Shown: positions 9,510 to 19,516, counted from the stretch's first letter. The stretch is DNA of 64,000 bases from Rossellomorea marisflavi (GCA_003667865.1 CP033051.1:62001-126000); one strand, 5' to 3'. Numbers and translations are program-made. Notes: generated by a model not told the origin, from the letters alone.

Positions 9510-10305
9510 TTGAAGCTTCCTCCAACTTGTTCTTCTTATCTAATTCTTCTCTCGATAGAAAAACTTTTAGCTTTTCTTCAAGAATTTTTGGGTTTTGACC
9601 TGACTGAACACCAATGACACCTTCAATGATAATTTGCTTCATGAATACTTCTTTTTCAGTTCGAAGTGCTAGCTTTGATGCCATAGGAATAAACACAAGA
9701 TTTGACAGAAGCGACCCGTAAAGGGTTGTTAACAAAGCAATGGCCATATTCGGACCAAGTGTAGAAGGATCATTTAGATTTTTCAGCATTAGAATAAGAC
9801 CGATTAGGGTTCCAATCATTCCCCAAGCAGGTGCATATTCTCCCGCCTTTTCTAGTAAACTTCTGTTTTTACGATGTCGTTCTTCTAAAGCAGCGATTTC
9901 TGCATTCATGATATCTGTAATAACATCAGGCTCAATTCCATCAACTGCAAGAAGAATACCTTTTTTTATAAACGATTCATCAACCTGTTCAATTTCAGCT
10001 TCTAATGCTAATAATCCTTCACGTCTCGCTCGATCTGATAACGTTACAAATGTTGAGACAACTCGAGAAACATCATGTTCTTCTGTTCGGAACGATTGCA
10101 TGGTTACCTTCCAGAGCTGTTTGACTTCAGCTAGGGAAAAACTTACTAGCATAGCCGCTGCAAGCCCTCCTATTACAATAAGAAAAGAAGGAACATTTAT
10201 AAAGGAGGCAAAGCCACCAAATCCTCCACTCGAAATAATAGCAAAGGCAACAAAAATAATACCTACGATAACACCAATTGGCGTAAGAATATCTAGCTTT
10301 TTCAT
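9499..10305 (-). CDS. motP: Flagellar stator subunit MotP (MotA family)
   Basis: Membrane half of the MotPS stator, with four helices and a large cytoplasmic loop. 268 residues. Helices lie at about 7-28, 33-50, 150-172 and 182-202. The conserved [12 protein letters not shown] and [19 protein letters not shown] stretches are present, with the proline that shapes the stator. GGGAGAG precedes the ATG. It lies 68 bases downstream of ccpA with no terminator visible between them, so co-transcription with ccpA is likely. Confidence 0.94.
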   Translation of the reverse strand: MKKLDILTPIGVIVGIIFVAFAIISSGGFGGFASFINVPSFLIVIGGLAAAMLVSFSLAEVKQLWKVTMQSFRTEEHDVSRVVSTFVTLSDRARREGLLALEAEIEQVDESFIKKGILLAVDGIEPDVITDIMNAEIAALEERHRKNRSLLEKAGEYAPAWGMIGTLIGLILMLKNLNDPSTLGPNMAIALLTTLYGSLLSNLVFIPMASKLALRTEKEVFMKQIIIEGVIGVQSGQNPKILEEKLKVFLSREELDKKNKLEEASNEA

Positions 10306-10373
10306 TGTAACTCTCCCTAGTTAAAGTTGAGCTATTCTATCGTTCTTGCCCAATTTTTATATCGACATTTTTC

Positions 10374-11372
10374 TTACTTTGTTGAGCCACGATGCTCAAT
10401 TCGATGTGGAAGTACCACGATTTGATCTTCTACTTGCTCTTTGTTCATAAGTTTTGTTAAGAGTCGCATAGCAACCGCACCAACGTCGTATAGTGGCTGT
10501 ACAACTGATGTTAATTGTGGACGAACCATTAAGGCCAATCTTGTGTTATCAAAGCTAATGATTTCAACTTCACTTGGAATATCTACTCCTTGATCCTGTG
10601 CTCCATGAGTAACTCCTAAAGCCATTTCGTCATTTCCAACAAAAATCGCAGATGGTGTCGTATCTAGAGAGTGTAGCTTAGACCATGCTTCGATACCAGA
10701 GTCGTATGTGTAGTCTCCCTCAACGACATATTCTTCACGATATGGAATACCAGCTTCCTCTAATGCCTTTTTGTATCCTACTAGCTTGTAGTTTACATTT
10801 ACTGGATCGTGGAAAGGTCCACTAACAAATCCAATCGTCTTATGTCCCTTGTCAATAAAGCTCTTAACAGCATCATAAGCAGCTTCTTCATAGTCAATGT
10901 TTACAGATGGGACTGCATGGGTTTCTTCAATAGCACCAGCTAACACAATTGGTACTGGTGATCGTTTAAACTCCTCAACATGTTGTTCTGTAATATTCCC
11001 ACCCATGAACAAAACACCGTCAACTTGTTTCCCTAACATTGTATTGATAAGATGAATTTCTTTTTCAGTATTCTGATCAGAGTTGCTTAGAATGATATTG
11101 TACTTGTACATTGTTGCAATATCTTCAATCCCACGGGCAAGCTCTGCATAGAAGATATTTGAGATATCTGGGATAATCACGCCAACAGTTGTCGTTTTCT
11201 TACTAGCTAGTCCTCTTGCAACGGCATTAGGGCGATAGCCTAGTCGTTCAATGACTTCTAGTACTTTCTTTCGTGTAGCTGGTTTTACGTTTGGGTTTCC
11301 GTTTACGACACGGGAAACTGTTGCCATTGAAACATTTGCTTCTCTTGCAACATCATATATTGTTACATTCAT
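10374..11372 (-). CDS. ccpA: Catabolite control protein A
   Basis: LacI-type regulator that, with HPr-Ser-P, binds cre sites and mediates carbon catabolite control. 332 residues from the chosen ATG. The N-terminus [20 protein letters not shown] is the DNA-binding helix-turn-helix, followed by the hinge ([14 protein letters not shown]) and a periplasmic-binding-protein-like core ending in [14 protein letters not shown]. The open frame extends 12 residues further upstream, but AAAGGAG lies about 10 bases before the MNV start, which also matches the B. subtilis protein. Its targets acsA and acuABC lie about 3 kb away. Confidence 0.96.
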   Translation of the reverse strand: MNVTIYDVAREANVSMATVSRVVNGNPNVKPATRKKVLEVIERLGYRPNAVARGLASKKTTTVGVIIPDISNIFYAELARGIEDIATMYKYNIILSNSDQNTEKEIHLINTMLGKQVDGVLFMGGNITEQHVEEFKRSPVPIVLAGAIEETHAVPSVNIDYEEAAYDAVKSFIDKGHKTIGFVSGPFHDPVNVNYKLVGYKKALEEAGIPYREEYVVEGDYTYDSGIEAWSKLHSLDTTPSAIFVGNDEMALGVTHGAQDQGVDIPSEVEIISFDNTRLALMVRPQLTSVVQPLYDVGAVAMRLLTKLMNKEQVEDQIVVLPHRIEHRGSTK

Positions 11373-11586
11373 GTTATATACACTCCTTTGGACGACATAT
11401 CTATTCATTAGTTTACACTAAATTTTTACATAGAAGAAATGAACTTACGAAATATTTATGTATATTAGCTGAAAAAAGCAAGAAATTCTTTTATTATGTT
11501 GCTATCATACGACATGCTGTATACGCATGCAATCATTAGAAGCTATTTTTGTATAGTTTTGATAAAATGATTGTATCTAATCAAAG

Positions 11587-11723
11587 CCCGTTGCTTTCCG
11601 CTACAGGGTGCTTGCTTTCCGCGGGGTGAGCGGTGAGCCTCCTCGTCGCTTTGCTCCTGCGGGGTCTCACCCTGCTCACTATTCCCGCAGGAGTCAAGCA
11701 CCCTTCCGCTACAAGCAACTCAG
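11587..11723. repeat. Dispersed hairpin repeat, copy B
   Basis: Inverted relative to copy A, running from CCGTTGCTTTCCGCTACAGG to CCGCTACAAGCAACTC. Short apical loop. It lies between ccpA and the aroA terminator. Both ends carry CTACA where other copies have CTCCA, so the two ends have changed together. Confidence 0.88.
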
Positions 11724-11783
11724 TGGCATAACCAAGAAATTCTTTTCCTAAATTTACATTTTTAATTACATATTATGACATGA

Positions 11784-11822
11784 AAAAGGACTAACATTCA
11801 TGTTTCGTAGAATGTTAGTCCA
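11784..11822 (-). terminator. aroA terminator
   Basis: On the minus strand GGACTAACATTC pairs with GAATGTTAGTCC, followed by TTTTTC. Confidence 0.85.
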
Positions 11823-11850
11823 TTACGTAGTCTATTGAATTTGTGTCTTA

Positions 11851-12927
11851 TTACACTCTAATCGTGCTGTTTTTAGTAAGTTCTTTGAAGAACTGGTCAA
11901 ATTGGTTGAAGTCCATTTGTTGGGCTGAGTCTGATAATGCTACCGCGGGGTCTGGGTGTACTTCTGCCATGACACCGTCTGCTCCAATAGCTAATGCTGC
12001 TTTTGCTGCAGGTAATAGAAGATCTCTACGTCCTGTAGAATGTGTTACGTCTACTAAAACAGGAAGGTGCGTTTCTTTCTTTAGTATCGGAACTGCTGAG
12101 ATATCTAATGTATTACGTGTAGCTCGTTCATACGTACGAATTCCTCGTTCACATAGAATAATATCACCATTACCTTGTGATATAATATATTCTGCTGCAT
12201 TCATGAACTCGTCAAGGGTAGCAGAAAGTCCTCGTTTTAATAGAACAGGCTTATTTACAGATCCAGCAGCTTTTAGTAGTTCAAAATTTTGCATGTTACG
12301 AGCACCAATTTGGATAACATCAATATATTCTATTGCTTTCTCAATATCTGCAGGGTTAACAATTTCACTTACAACAGCTAAATCATATTCATCTGCAACT
12401 TTTTTTAGTATTTTTAATCCTTCCATTCCAAGACCTTGGAAATCATATGGAGAGGTTCTTGGCTTAAATGCTCCACCTCTTAGAAGTTTTAATCCTCTTG
12501 CTTTAACTTCTTGGGCTACTTGTGCTACTTGCTCATAAGATTCAACAGCACATGGTCCAAAGATAAAGTGAGGGTTACCATCACCGATTTTTTCTCCTTT
12601 AATAGAAACTACCGTATCTTCTGGTTTCTTTTTACGAGAAACAAGTAATGCTTTGCGGTGATCGTCTTTTTGAAGCTCCAGACCGGCTTTGAAAACTTCT
12701 TTAAAAATATGCTCAATGGTCGAGTTCTCAAATGGTCCGTCATTATGTTCCTTAATTAAATCCAACATACCACGTTCACGAAGTGGATCGTATTTGTTCA
12801 TACCTTGCTTTTCTTTTACTCTCCCAATTTCCTGTACGACTTTTGAACGTTCGTTAATTGTTTTTAATAGTTGTAGATTGAGTTCATCTACCTGTTTTCT
12901 TAATTGATCAAGATCTTGATTACTCAC
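11851..12927 (-). CDS. aroA: Bifunctional chorismate mutase / 3-deoxy-7-phosphoheptulonate synthase
   Basis: First enzyme of the shikimate pathway fused to an AroQ-type chorismate mutase. 358 residues, as in B. subtilis AroA (AroG type). The chorismate mutase occupies about 1-90 and is thought to act as the feedback sensor. The DAHP synthase barrel follows, with the conserved [27 protein letters not shown] and DVTHSTGRR stretches. The start is GTG at 12925-12927, preceded by the purine-rich GAGGGGAAGGG; no ATG is available. It is transcribed divergently from the FtsA-like gene. Confidence 0.96.
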   Translation of the reverse strand: MSNQDLDQLRKQVDELNLQLLKTINERSKVVQEIGRVKEKQGMNKYDPLRERGMLDLIKEHNDGPFENSTIEHIFKEVFKAGLELQKDDHRKALLVSRKKKPEDTVVSIKGEKIGDGNPHFIFGPCAVESYEQVAQVAQEVKARGLKLLRGGAFKPRTSPYDFQGLGMEGLKILKKVADEYDLAVVSEIVNPADIEKAIEYIDVIQIGARNMQNFELLKAAGSVNKPVLLKRGLSATLDEFMNAAEYIISQGNGDIILCERGIRTYERATRNTLDISAVPILKKETHLPVLVDVTHSTGRRDLLLPAAKAALAIGADGVMAEVHPDPAVALSDSAQQMDFNQFDQFFKELTKNSTIRV

Positions 12928-13145
12928 AATGAAACACCCTTCCCCTCTTTTTATTCAAACCAGAAAGAAAAATTCTGTGATGTCTTTTCAAAGTATGATA
13001 CATTTTTTATATATATTGACACTAATTATAATTGAAGAAGTAATAAATGTCACGATATAATTCTTTATTAATTAAACGCTTTTAAGCACTAAAGTATCTC
13101 ACGCTTATATATATGCTATGAGAATCTCCCAAAGAAGGTGTTAAT

Positions 13146-15317
13146 GTGCAACAATCCAAGAAAATTTTTGCTCTTGATATTGGTACTCGTTCGGTCGTAG
13201 GAATTGTTTTAGAGCAAGAGGACGAAACGTTTCGTGTTATAGAAATGATTTCAGAAGAACATAAAGAAAGAGCCATGCTTGATGGTCAGATACATGATGT
13301 GCCGGCTGTATCAGCTGTGATTACAAAAATTAAGGAAACACTTGAAAAAAATCACGGTACAATAGAAAAGGTTTGTGTTGCAGCAGCCGGGCGGGCTTTA
13401 AAAACAAAATCTGCTTCAGCATCCATCCACATAAAAGGAAAACCTTTACTAAAAAAAGAGGATATTGTCCATTTAGAGCTAAGTGCAGTGCAAAAAGCAC
13501 AATCCATTGTAGCTGAAGAAGAACATGATCATAAAAGCTATCATTACTATTGTGTAGGATATTCTGTTCTACATTATCATTTAGATGGTGAAGATATTGG
13601 GAGCTTAATTGATCAACAAGGTGAAGAAGCTTCTGTTGAAGTCATTTCAACCTTTTTACCTAGAGTTGTAGTTGAATCACTAATTGCTGCTCTGAACCGA
13701 TCTGGACTTGAGATGGAGGCTCTTACACTTGAGCCAATCGCAGCAATAAATGTTTTGATTCCTCCATCTATGAGACGTTTAAATGTTGCACTTGTTGATA
13801 TCGGTGCAGGTACATCTGATATAGCCATTACTAATATGGGAACCATTACGGCGTATGGTATGGTGCCAACTGCCGGTGATGAAATAACAGAAGCCCTAAG
13901 TGATCAATTTCTACTTGATTTTCCAGTAGCTGAAAAAGTGAAACGAACATTATATCAATCAGATACGGTAACCATACAAGATATCTTAGGATTTGAAACA
14001 GAATATAACAAATCAGATGTCGTAGAAAAAATAGTACCTGCTATCGACCATCTTTCTCATGCAATCTCAAAGGAAATTCTTCTTTTGAACAGTGGGAAAC
14101 CACCTCAAGCTGTTATGCTTGTTGGTGGTGGTAGCTTAACACCTGAATTAACACAAAAGATTGCAGAAGCTATTGAGCTTCCTCATAATCGGGTAGCTGT
14201 TAGAGGTGTAGATGCCATTCAGAATCTGTCAATCCCAGATGACATACACAGAGGACCAGAGCTTGTGACACCTATAGGAATCGCCATTGCTGCCAAGCAA
14301 TCTCCTGTACAGTATGTAACAACATATGTAAATGACCAACCGATACGGTTATTTGAGATGAAGGTTCTTACTGTTGGCGACTGCTTATTAGCAGCCGGAC
14401 AAAAAATTAGTAAACTTTATGGAAAACCAGGACCAGCTTATATGGTCAAAGTGAATGAACAGGTTGTCACGATACCTGGACAGTACGGTGAGCCACCAAC
14501 CATTACAATTAACGGAAAACAAGCTGAGCTAGACAGTCCCATTATTAATGGAGATAAAATCACAGTGGTTAAGGGCAAAGATGGAGCAGAGCCCTTACTA
14601 AAGATTATTGATCTGATTGACCCACCAACGCCAAAGAGTGTCCTACTAGAAGGGAAACAGTACGATGTATCCATCCATGTACGCCGGAATGGAAAAGAAG
14701 CTTCACTACAGGATACGATTCTTGATCGTGATGAAATTGAAGTACAGTTTATTGAAACAATAAAGGATGTTCTAACAAAATTAGGGTTTCAAAGTTGGAT
14801 TGAGGAATTAAAACCATTTCATGTTGTGTTAAATAAAAAAGAAACCTTTTTCCCTAAGTTCTCAGGTAATATCCTTGTAAACGACATAGCGGTTAAGCCT
14901 TCCTATAAAGTTCAAGACCACGATCGTATTACGATAACCAAATCGCAGAATCCGACTTTGCGAGAAGTATTGGATAAAAAACATTTACAGGATTTCGGAC
15001 TTTCATCTATTACCGTTTTATTCAATAATACTAAAGTGGTACTCGAAAAACAGAATTTAGATGTCTCACGAAATGGGAAGCCTATTTCAAATGAGGATAT
15101 TGTACATTCTGGCGATGAACTGCGCATTAAGAAAACAGAAGCAGAAGGGTTTATTTTTCAGGATTTATTCCGATTTGTCGAAATTGAAATGCCAGAAAAT
15201 GCTTCTGGGAAGTTTGTTCTTTTAAGAAACGGTGAAGAAATTGGGTTCCATGATCCCATTCATTCAGGAGATCACCTGGAAATTTACTGGCCACTTGCAA
15301 CGAATGTTGAGAAATAA
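13146..15317 (+). CDS. FtsA-like ATPase with long repetitive C-terminal region
   Basis: 723 residues, far longer than FtsA (about 420-440). Residues 1 to about 370 form an actin-fold ATPase of the FtsA/PilM group: phosphate 1 in FALDIGTRSVVGIV, phosphate 2 in VDIGAGTSDIAI, adenosine loop in MLVGGGSLTPEL. The remaining 350 residues contain about five repeats with an Asn-Gly or Asn-Asp turn and a later GD/RD-x-(I/L)-x-(I/V) strand. The turns sit near residues 456, 515, 579, 643 and 695. A beta-grasp-like fold is my inference. The GTG start has AAGGTG five bases upstream; an out-of-frame ATG overlaps it. Similar proteins are annotated as cell division protein FtsA in other Bacillus genomes. The true function is unknown. 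Confidence 0.85.
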   Translation: MQQSKKIFALDIGTRSVVGIVLEQEDETFRVIEMISEEHKERAMLDGQIHDVPAVSAVITKIKETLEKNHGTIEKVCVAAAGRALKTKSASASIHIKGKPLLKKEDIVHLELSAVQKAQSIVAEEEHDHKSYHYYCVGYSVLHYHLDGEDIGSLIDQQGEEASVEVISTFLPRVVVESLIAALNRSGLEMEALTLEPIAAINVLIPPSMRRLNVALVDIGAGTSDIAITNMGTITAYGMVPTAGDEITEALSDQFLLDFPVAEKVKRTLYQSDTVTIQDILGFETEYNKSDVVEKIVPAIDHLSHAISKEILLLNSGKPPQAVMLVGGGSLTPELTQKIAEAIELPHNRVAVRGVDAIQNLSIPDDIHRGPELVTPIGIAIAAKQSPVQYVTTYVNDQPIRLFEMKVLTVGDCLLAAGQKISKLYGKPGPAYMVKVNEQVVTIPGQYGEPPTITINGKQAELDSPIINGDKITVVKGKDGAEPLLKIIDLIDPPTPKSVLLEGKQYDVSIHVRRNGKEASLQDTILDRDEIEVQFIETIKDVLTKLGFQSWIEELKPFHVVLNKKETFFPKFSGNILVNDIAVKPSYKVQDHDRITITKSQNPTLREVLDKKHLQDFGLSSITVLFNNTKVVLEKQNLDVSRNGKPISNEDIVHSGDELRIKKTEAEGFIFQDLFRFVEIEMPENASGKFVLLRNGEEIGFHDPIHSGDHLEIYWPLATNVEK

Positions 15318-15350
15318 AGAAAAAGGAGACGCTGCGTCTCCTTTTTCTTT
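15318..15350. terminator. Bidirectional terminator between the FtsA-like gene and ytxJ
   Basis: AAAAAGGAGACGC and GCGTCTCCTTTTT form a near-perfect stem with a minimal loop and T-rich tails in both directions. Confidence 0.88.
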
Positions 15351-15676
15351 TACTTTTCTAATTCATTTTTAAGTGTTGATTCTTTAATGTCCCAATGAGA
15401 TGCATTCCAAGTAGGTTTTCCGTCAGAAATGATAAAAGCCTGTGGTGACTCATGCTTAATACCAAATGTTTCTGCAATATGACTCGATAGTTCCCTGGAA
15501 TCTTGTACTGCTAGGTAATACCCTTTGTATTCATTTTGATTCTCGATAAAATGTTTATATTCATCATAAGCACTTGCACTAATTGGACATGTTAAGCTAT
15601 GCTTCAAAAATAAAAACGTATTAGGGTGCTTAAGTATTTCATTAAACTCATCAATAGAGTGAATCTTTTCTAACAT
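15350..15676 (-). CDS. ytxJ: YtxJ, monothiol bacilliredoxin-like protein
   Basis: 108 residues, thioredoxin-like fold. The active-site region is FLKHSLTCPISASA, with a single Cys (TCPIS) rather than CxxC. The cis-proline loop is HESPQAFI. The family is linked to bacillithiol redox chemistry. AAAGGGGAG precedes the ATG. It is the last of the ytxG-ytxH-ytxJ set, but a terminator-like hairpin separates it from ytxH, so it may also have its own promoter. Confidence 0.93.
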   Translation of the reverse strand: MLEKIHSIDEFNEILKHPNTFLFLKHSLTCPISASAYDEYKHFIENQNEYKGYYLAVQDSRELSSHIAETFGIKHESPQAFIISDGKPTWNASHWDIKESTLKNELEK

Positions 15677-15811
15677 GTTAACTCCCCTTTCAACCTTTAC
15701 TTACTAGCTATAAAATATCACTTGTACATCTTTCTTATTCTTTGATAATAGTCCACAAACATACAGAAAACAATGATTTAGCTTATACAGTATTCAAGCT
15801 TTGGAAAAAAG

Positions 15812-15845
15812 AAAGGAGCTAACACAATGTGTCAGCTCTCCAGTT
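15812..15845 (-). terminator. Terminator after ytxH
   Basis: On the minus strand GGAGAGCTGACACA pairs with TGTGTTAGCTCC and is followed by TTTCTTTTTTCC. Confidence 0.75.
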
Positions 15846-15857
15846 GCAGTTGGCCTT

Positions 15858-16304
15858 TTACTTCACTGTTTCCTCTGCTTGGTCAAAAGCTTGTTTTGTT
15901 TCTTCTAGTTTTGCATCAACATTGTTTCCAGAATTATTCACTTCTTCTTCAGCGTGCTCTTGATCTTCAACACTCTCAAGACCTTCTTCTTGGTTTCTTA
16001 TTGATTTTACTCGATCTGCAATAACGGTTGATTGCTCTTGTAAAGCTTTAGATAGCTCTGAAGACTTTTCACGTGCGACAGCAGCTAGTTCTGTACCCTT
16101 TTCATATGCAGTATCTTTCCACTGACTCGACTTTTCACGAATCGTTGAAGCCTGTTCATTTAAATCTGTACGCAGTTCTTTACCGGATTTAGGTGCTAAT
16201 AGAAGGGCAGTTGCAGCACCTACAATCCCTCCGATTAATGTCCCAATAACAAAATCCTTTGCGTTGATATTACCCTCATTTGTTTTGTTTTCTTGATTTG
16301 ACAT
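15858..16304 (-). CDS. ytxH: YtxH family general stress protein
   Basis: 148 residues. A glycine-rich membrane segment (IGTLIGGIVGAATALLLAP, about 16-36) is followed by a long Glu/Ala/Lys/Ser-rich helical, probably coiled-coil region. This is the standard YtxH (gas vesicle protein-like) architecture. The first in-frame ATG (16311-16313) touches the AGAGAGG site. The ATG at 16302-16304 sits 9 bases from it and gives the family start MSNQENK, so I chose that one. In B. subtilis it belongs to a sigma-B/sigma-H stress operon; its role is not known. Confidence 0.9.
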   Translation of the reverse strand: MSNQENKTNEGNINAKDFVIGTLIGGIVGAATALLLAPKSGKELRTDLNEQASTIREKSSQWKDTAYEKGTELAAVAREKSSELSKALQEQSTVIADRVKSIRNQEEGLESVEDQEHAEEEVNNSGNNVDAKLEETKQAFDQAEETVK

Positions 16305-16401
16305 ACCATCCATCCTCTCTATTTTTTTCCTTAGTAAGTACTATATGAGTTGATATTGAAGCGATGTAATAATATATTACAAAGCTCAGTATCTTTTGGT
16401 T

Positions 16402-16842
16402 TTATAACTCATCCTCAAAAACCTCTTTAACTCTTTTCTTTTGCTGCCATTTATCTTTTAGTTCCATAATGGCACTTCCCCATTGCACAACTTGGGAGAT
16501 TTTCCCTTGGTTTTGTTCTAGTTCATTCGTGACTGAATGACTTACTTTTTTCACGGAATTATTTAAGCTTTGAATAGAATCTCCAACGCCTTTTACAGCT
16601 ACTACTACAGTGTTTAACTGTTCGGATTTCTTTTGAAGATCCTCGGCTAAAAGATTCGTTTTATGTAATAACTCTGTAGATTCCTTTGTCACTCCTTGAA
16701 GCTGTTTTTCAAAGCTATCAAGGGTATTTGAGACACTTGACAATGTAATTTGTACAGATTTCAACGTCCTCATGACGCTTATAACTAAAATAAAAATGGC
16801 AATTGCGATAACTGCAACACTCACATATAAGATCCATTCCAT
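16402..16842 (-). CDS. ytxG: YtxG, DUF948 membrane protein
   Basis: 146 residues. An N-terminal membrane helix (ILYVSVAVIAIAIFILVISVM, about 4-25) is followed by about 100 residues of heptad-rich coiled coil, typical of DUF948. AGGAGGTG precedes the ATG. A textbook sigma-B promoter lies just upstream, so this is a general stress gene as in B. subtilis. It is 97 bases upstream of ytxH on the same strand. Confidence 0.93.
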   Translation of the reverse strand: MEWILYVSVAVIAIAIFILVISVMRTLKSVQITLSSVSNTLDSFEKQLQGVTKESTELLHKTNLLAEDLQKKSEQLNTVVVAVKGVGDSIQSLNNSVKKVSHSVTNELEQNQGKISQVVQWGSAIMELKDKWQQKKRVKEVFEDEL

Positions 16843-16872
16843 AACGATTCACCTCCTAGATGTATAAATACT

Positions 16873-16898
16873 ATACCCTATCAACTCTAGCATAAAAC
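16873..16898 (-). promoter_or_regulatory. Sigma-B promoter of ytxG(HJ)
   Basis: On the minus strand GTTTTA (16898-16893), 14 bases, then GGGTAT (16878-16873): both boxes and the spacing fit the sigma-B consensus GTTTWA-N13-15-GGGWAW. It lies about 30 bases upstream of the ytxG start. Confidence 0.85.
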
Positions 16899-17050
16899 AT
16901 CGCTATTACTATCTTCTCTATTTTTCTTGAAAATCCCTTTAAAACATTATGGATTTAAGAAAAACATTGGATAATTAATTTCCCCAACAGTATGCTATAA
17001 GTTTATTCTTACGCTTATTTTTTTACTTACATAGATAGGCTGTTTAACTT

Positions 17051-17197
17051 GTCCGTTGCTTTCCGCTTCAGGTGCTTGCTTTCCGCAGGGCGGGGGTGAG
17101 CCTCCTATGGAAGGTTTCGTTCCGGTGGGTACGAAACCCGGGTCTCACCATTCCCGCTAAATCCCGCAGAGTCAAGCACCTTCCGCTCCAAGCAACT
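17051..17197. repeat. Dispersed hairpin repeat, copy C (long apical module)
   Basis: Same orientation as copy B, from GTCCGTTGCTTTCCGCTTCA to CCGCTCCAAGCAACTT. The apical part carries the extra module GGTTTCGTTCC...ACGAAACC, itself a hairpin, flanked by GTGAG and CTCAC. It lies in the 486-bp gap between ytxG and the murC terminator. Confidence 0.88.
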
Positions 17198-17271
17198 TTT
17201 TGTCGTAATATAGAGTTATCTCAAAATTTAATATTGTATTGAAGAACTTTCCTAATTAAAATACTCATAAG

Positions 17272-17320
17272 AAAAAGGATAAACAATAGTGGGTATTTTT
17301 ATCCCTTATTGTTTATCCAT
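17272..17320 (-). terminator. murC terminator
   Basis: On the minus strand GGATAAACAATA pairs with TATTGTTTATCC (loop contains AAAAATACCC) and is followed by TTTTTC. Confidence 0.82.
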
Positions 17321-17328
17321 TATTATGT

Positions 17329-18648
17329 TTATTCGTTTGTTTCAAGCTTTTCTTTTAACATGTTTTCGTAGGATTCTTGGAATTTTTGTACGTCTCCTGC
17401 ACCCATAAAGATTAAAATTCCATTTTCATGTACGAACAATTGTGACGTATCTGTTTCATCAATAATACTAGCCTGATCAATTTTCTGCTGAAGATCTTTT
17501 ATTGAGAGCTTCCCATGGTTTTCTCTAGCTGATCCAAAGATTTCACATAAATACACTTTATCTGCAAGTTGCAGACTTTCTGCAAATTCGTTTAAGAATG
17601 TTTGTGTTCTTGTAAATGTGTGAGGTTGAAAAATTGCTACAATTTCCTTATCAGGGTATTTTTGACGAGCTGAGTCAATTGTTGCTTTAATTTCAGTTGG
17701 ATGATGCGCATAATCATCAATCAGTGTTTGTGTTCCCACAATCTTTTCAGAGAATCTTCGCTTCACACCTTTGAAGCTCGATAGTCTATCCTTCACACTT
17801 TCCGTGTCAATGTTCTCATAGTGACAAATTGCAATAACCGATAAAGCATTAAGAATGTTGTGATCCCCGTACATTGGAATTTTAAATGTTGCAAAGAATT
17901 CATTACGAACAAATACATCGAATGTTGTTCCTGTAGGATCCGTTTGAACGTTACGAGCTTGAAAATCATTTTCTTCAGCAAATCCATAGAAAAGTACAGG
18001 CACTTTGGCTTGGATCTTTTGAAGCTGTTCATCATCACCACATGCAATGATTCCCTTCTTTACTTGTAAAGCCATTTCTTGGAATGCTGAGAATACATCA
18101 TCAATGTTTGCGAAATAGTCTGGGTGGTCAAAGTCAATATTCGTCATAATCGCATAGTCCGGGAAGTACGATAGAAAATGTCTTCTATATTCACACGCTT
18201 CAAATACAAAGTATTCAGCGTCTTTTTCCCCTTTTCCTGTTCCATCACCGATTAGAAATGATGTTGGCTTTGCCCCACTAATTACATGGGCGAGTAATCC
18301 AGTTGTTGATGTTTTTCCATGTGCACCTGTTATCGCGATACTTGTAAAGTCCTGCATAAATTCACCTAAGAATTTATGATATCTTTGAACCGGAAGTCCT
18401 TGCTGCACCGCTTCTTGAATTTCCTCATGCTCGTCAGGAAAAGCATTTCCAGCAATTACACTCAAATCTGAATGGATGTTTTCCGCTTGGAATGGTAGGA
18501 TACTGATATTTGAATCTTCTAGTGATTTTTGTGTAAAAAAGTATTTTTCCACGTCAGACCCTTGAACAGAGTACCCCATATCATGAAGTACTTGAGCAAG
18601 TGCACTCATCCCAGAACCTTTTATACCTACGAAATGATATATCGTCAT
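17329..18648 (-). CDS. murC: UDP-N-acetylmuramate--L-alanine ligase
   Basis: Adds L-Ala to UDP-MurNAc, the first step of the peptidoglycan stem peptide, in the cytoplasm. 439 residues. The N-terminal Rossmann motif is [11 protein letters not shown], the ATP loop is [10 protein letters not shown], and the Mur-ligase C-terminal domain includes [10 protein letters not shown] and [14 protein letters not shown] precedes the ATG. It lies downstream of the 223-residue gene and sftA on the same strand, with a 196-base gap that could hold its own promoter. Confidence 0.96.
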   Translation of the reverse strand: MTIYHFVGIKGSGMSALAQVLHDMGYSVQGSDVEKYFFTQKSLEDSNISILPFQAENIHSDLSVIAGNAFPDEHEEIQEAVQQGLPVQRYHKFLGEFMQDFTSIAITGAHGKTSTTGLLAHVISGAKPTSFLIGDGTGKGEKDAEYFVFEACEYRRHFLSYFPDYAIMTNIDFDHPDYFANIDDVFSAFQEMALQVKKGIIACGDDEQLQKIQAKVPVLFYGFAEENDFQARNVQTDPTGTTFDVFVRNEFFATFKIPMYGDHNILNALSVIAICHYENIDTESVKDRLSSFKGVKRRFSEKIVGTQTLIDDYAHHPTEIKATIDSARQKYPDKEIVAIFQPHTFTRTQTFLNEFAESLQLADKVYLCEIFGSARENHGKLSIKDLQQKIDQASIIDETDTSQLFVHENGILIFMGAGDVQKFQESYENMLKEKLETNE

Positions 18649-18844
18649 AGTAGAACCTCCAACAATCGTCTATCTAAATGCATTATATGACAAGAATTTT
18701 TTTTTGCTATATGTATGACAAACATACAAGCAAATTGTATGCTACGGATTTTTAATTTAAGCTTTTTCATATTGAGTCATTATATCATTAATACAGACTT
18801 ATGACTATGAACAACCAAAGAATGCGAATACTCAGTCCTTTTCG

Positions 18845-19516
18845 TTAGTATGATCGCTTAAAATACTTTGGTGCTTGTTCTTTAAGAAAACTTCTCCATG
18901 TGATTTCTTTATGTTCCATGAAGGTATGATATTCGTTTTTCATTTGTAAAATATTTTCCTCATTTGTAGCAGGCATCTCCGTACCTAGGACCCCATGCCC
19001 TGTAACTAATTGAATTTTTCTAATAAAGTATAACGTCCCAACCTGAATATCCTTTGAGCGGAAGGTGTTGTTACTTATAACATGCTCTATTTTTTCATGA
19101 ATTATATTTTGAACCTGGAATATATGACGATTTCCTTCCAAAACATGATCAACGACTTTTACAGGCTCCCATGCTGCTGCCAAAAAGAGAGCCCCTAACA
19201 TTTTAAGAGGCTCTGAAAATTTGTGTTCATTCTTCTGAATATATTGAAATAAAACAGTGTTTCCTTTTATCGTCTTATAATCATAGAGAAACCATTCCAT
19301 AAACAGCTTTTCAATCTTACCTTGATTTAGCTCTTGCTGCGTGTATCCGAATCGTTGTCCAAACAACATTTTTGCTCTCACTTTTTCACGAATGTTTGTG
19401 TTATGGATAGCAAAATAAAAGGCATCATCAAGAAATGTATTCACTTGTTCTTCAGCTTGAAGCTGTTTATGTCTACGATACTCTGAGAAGTTTAACGTTC
19501 TGTTTTCTTGTCTCAT
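18845..19516 (-). CDS. Conserved protein of unknown function next to sftA
   Basis: I do not recognise a named family. 223 residues, basic, rich in Lys/His/aromatic residues, with no signal peptide or membrane segment. Mostly helical by composition, with a Trp-rich middle (FMEWFLYDYK, LAAAWEPVKVV) and a C-terminal ITWRSFLKEQAPKYFKRSY. ATAGGTGATTTC precedes the ATG. It starts 42 bases after the sftA stop on the same strand, so co-transcription is likely, and murC follows. A role in chromosome segregation or division is only a neighbourhood guess. Confidence 0.75.
   Translation of the reverse strand: MRQENRTLNFSEYRRHKQLQAEEQVNTFLDDAFYFAIHNTNIREKVRAKMLFGQRFGYTQQELNQGKIEKLFMEWFLYDYKTIKGNTVLFQYIQKNEHKFSEPLKMLGALFLAAAWEPVKVVDHVLEGNRHIFQVQNIIHEKIEHVISNNTFRSKDIQVGTLYFIRKIQLVTGHGVLGTEMPATNEENILQMKNEYHTFMEHKEITWRSFLKEQAPKYFKRSY

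Noticed and set aside
13016-13044. TTGACA-N17-AGTAAT as promoter of the FtsA-like gene
   Set aside because: The -35 is perfect but the -10 is poor, so not listed as a feature; it remains possible.
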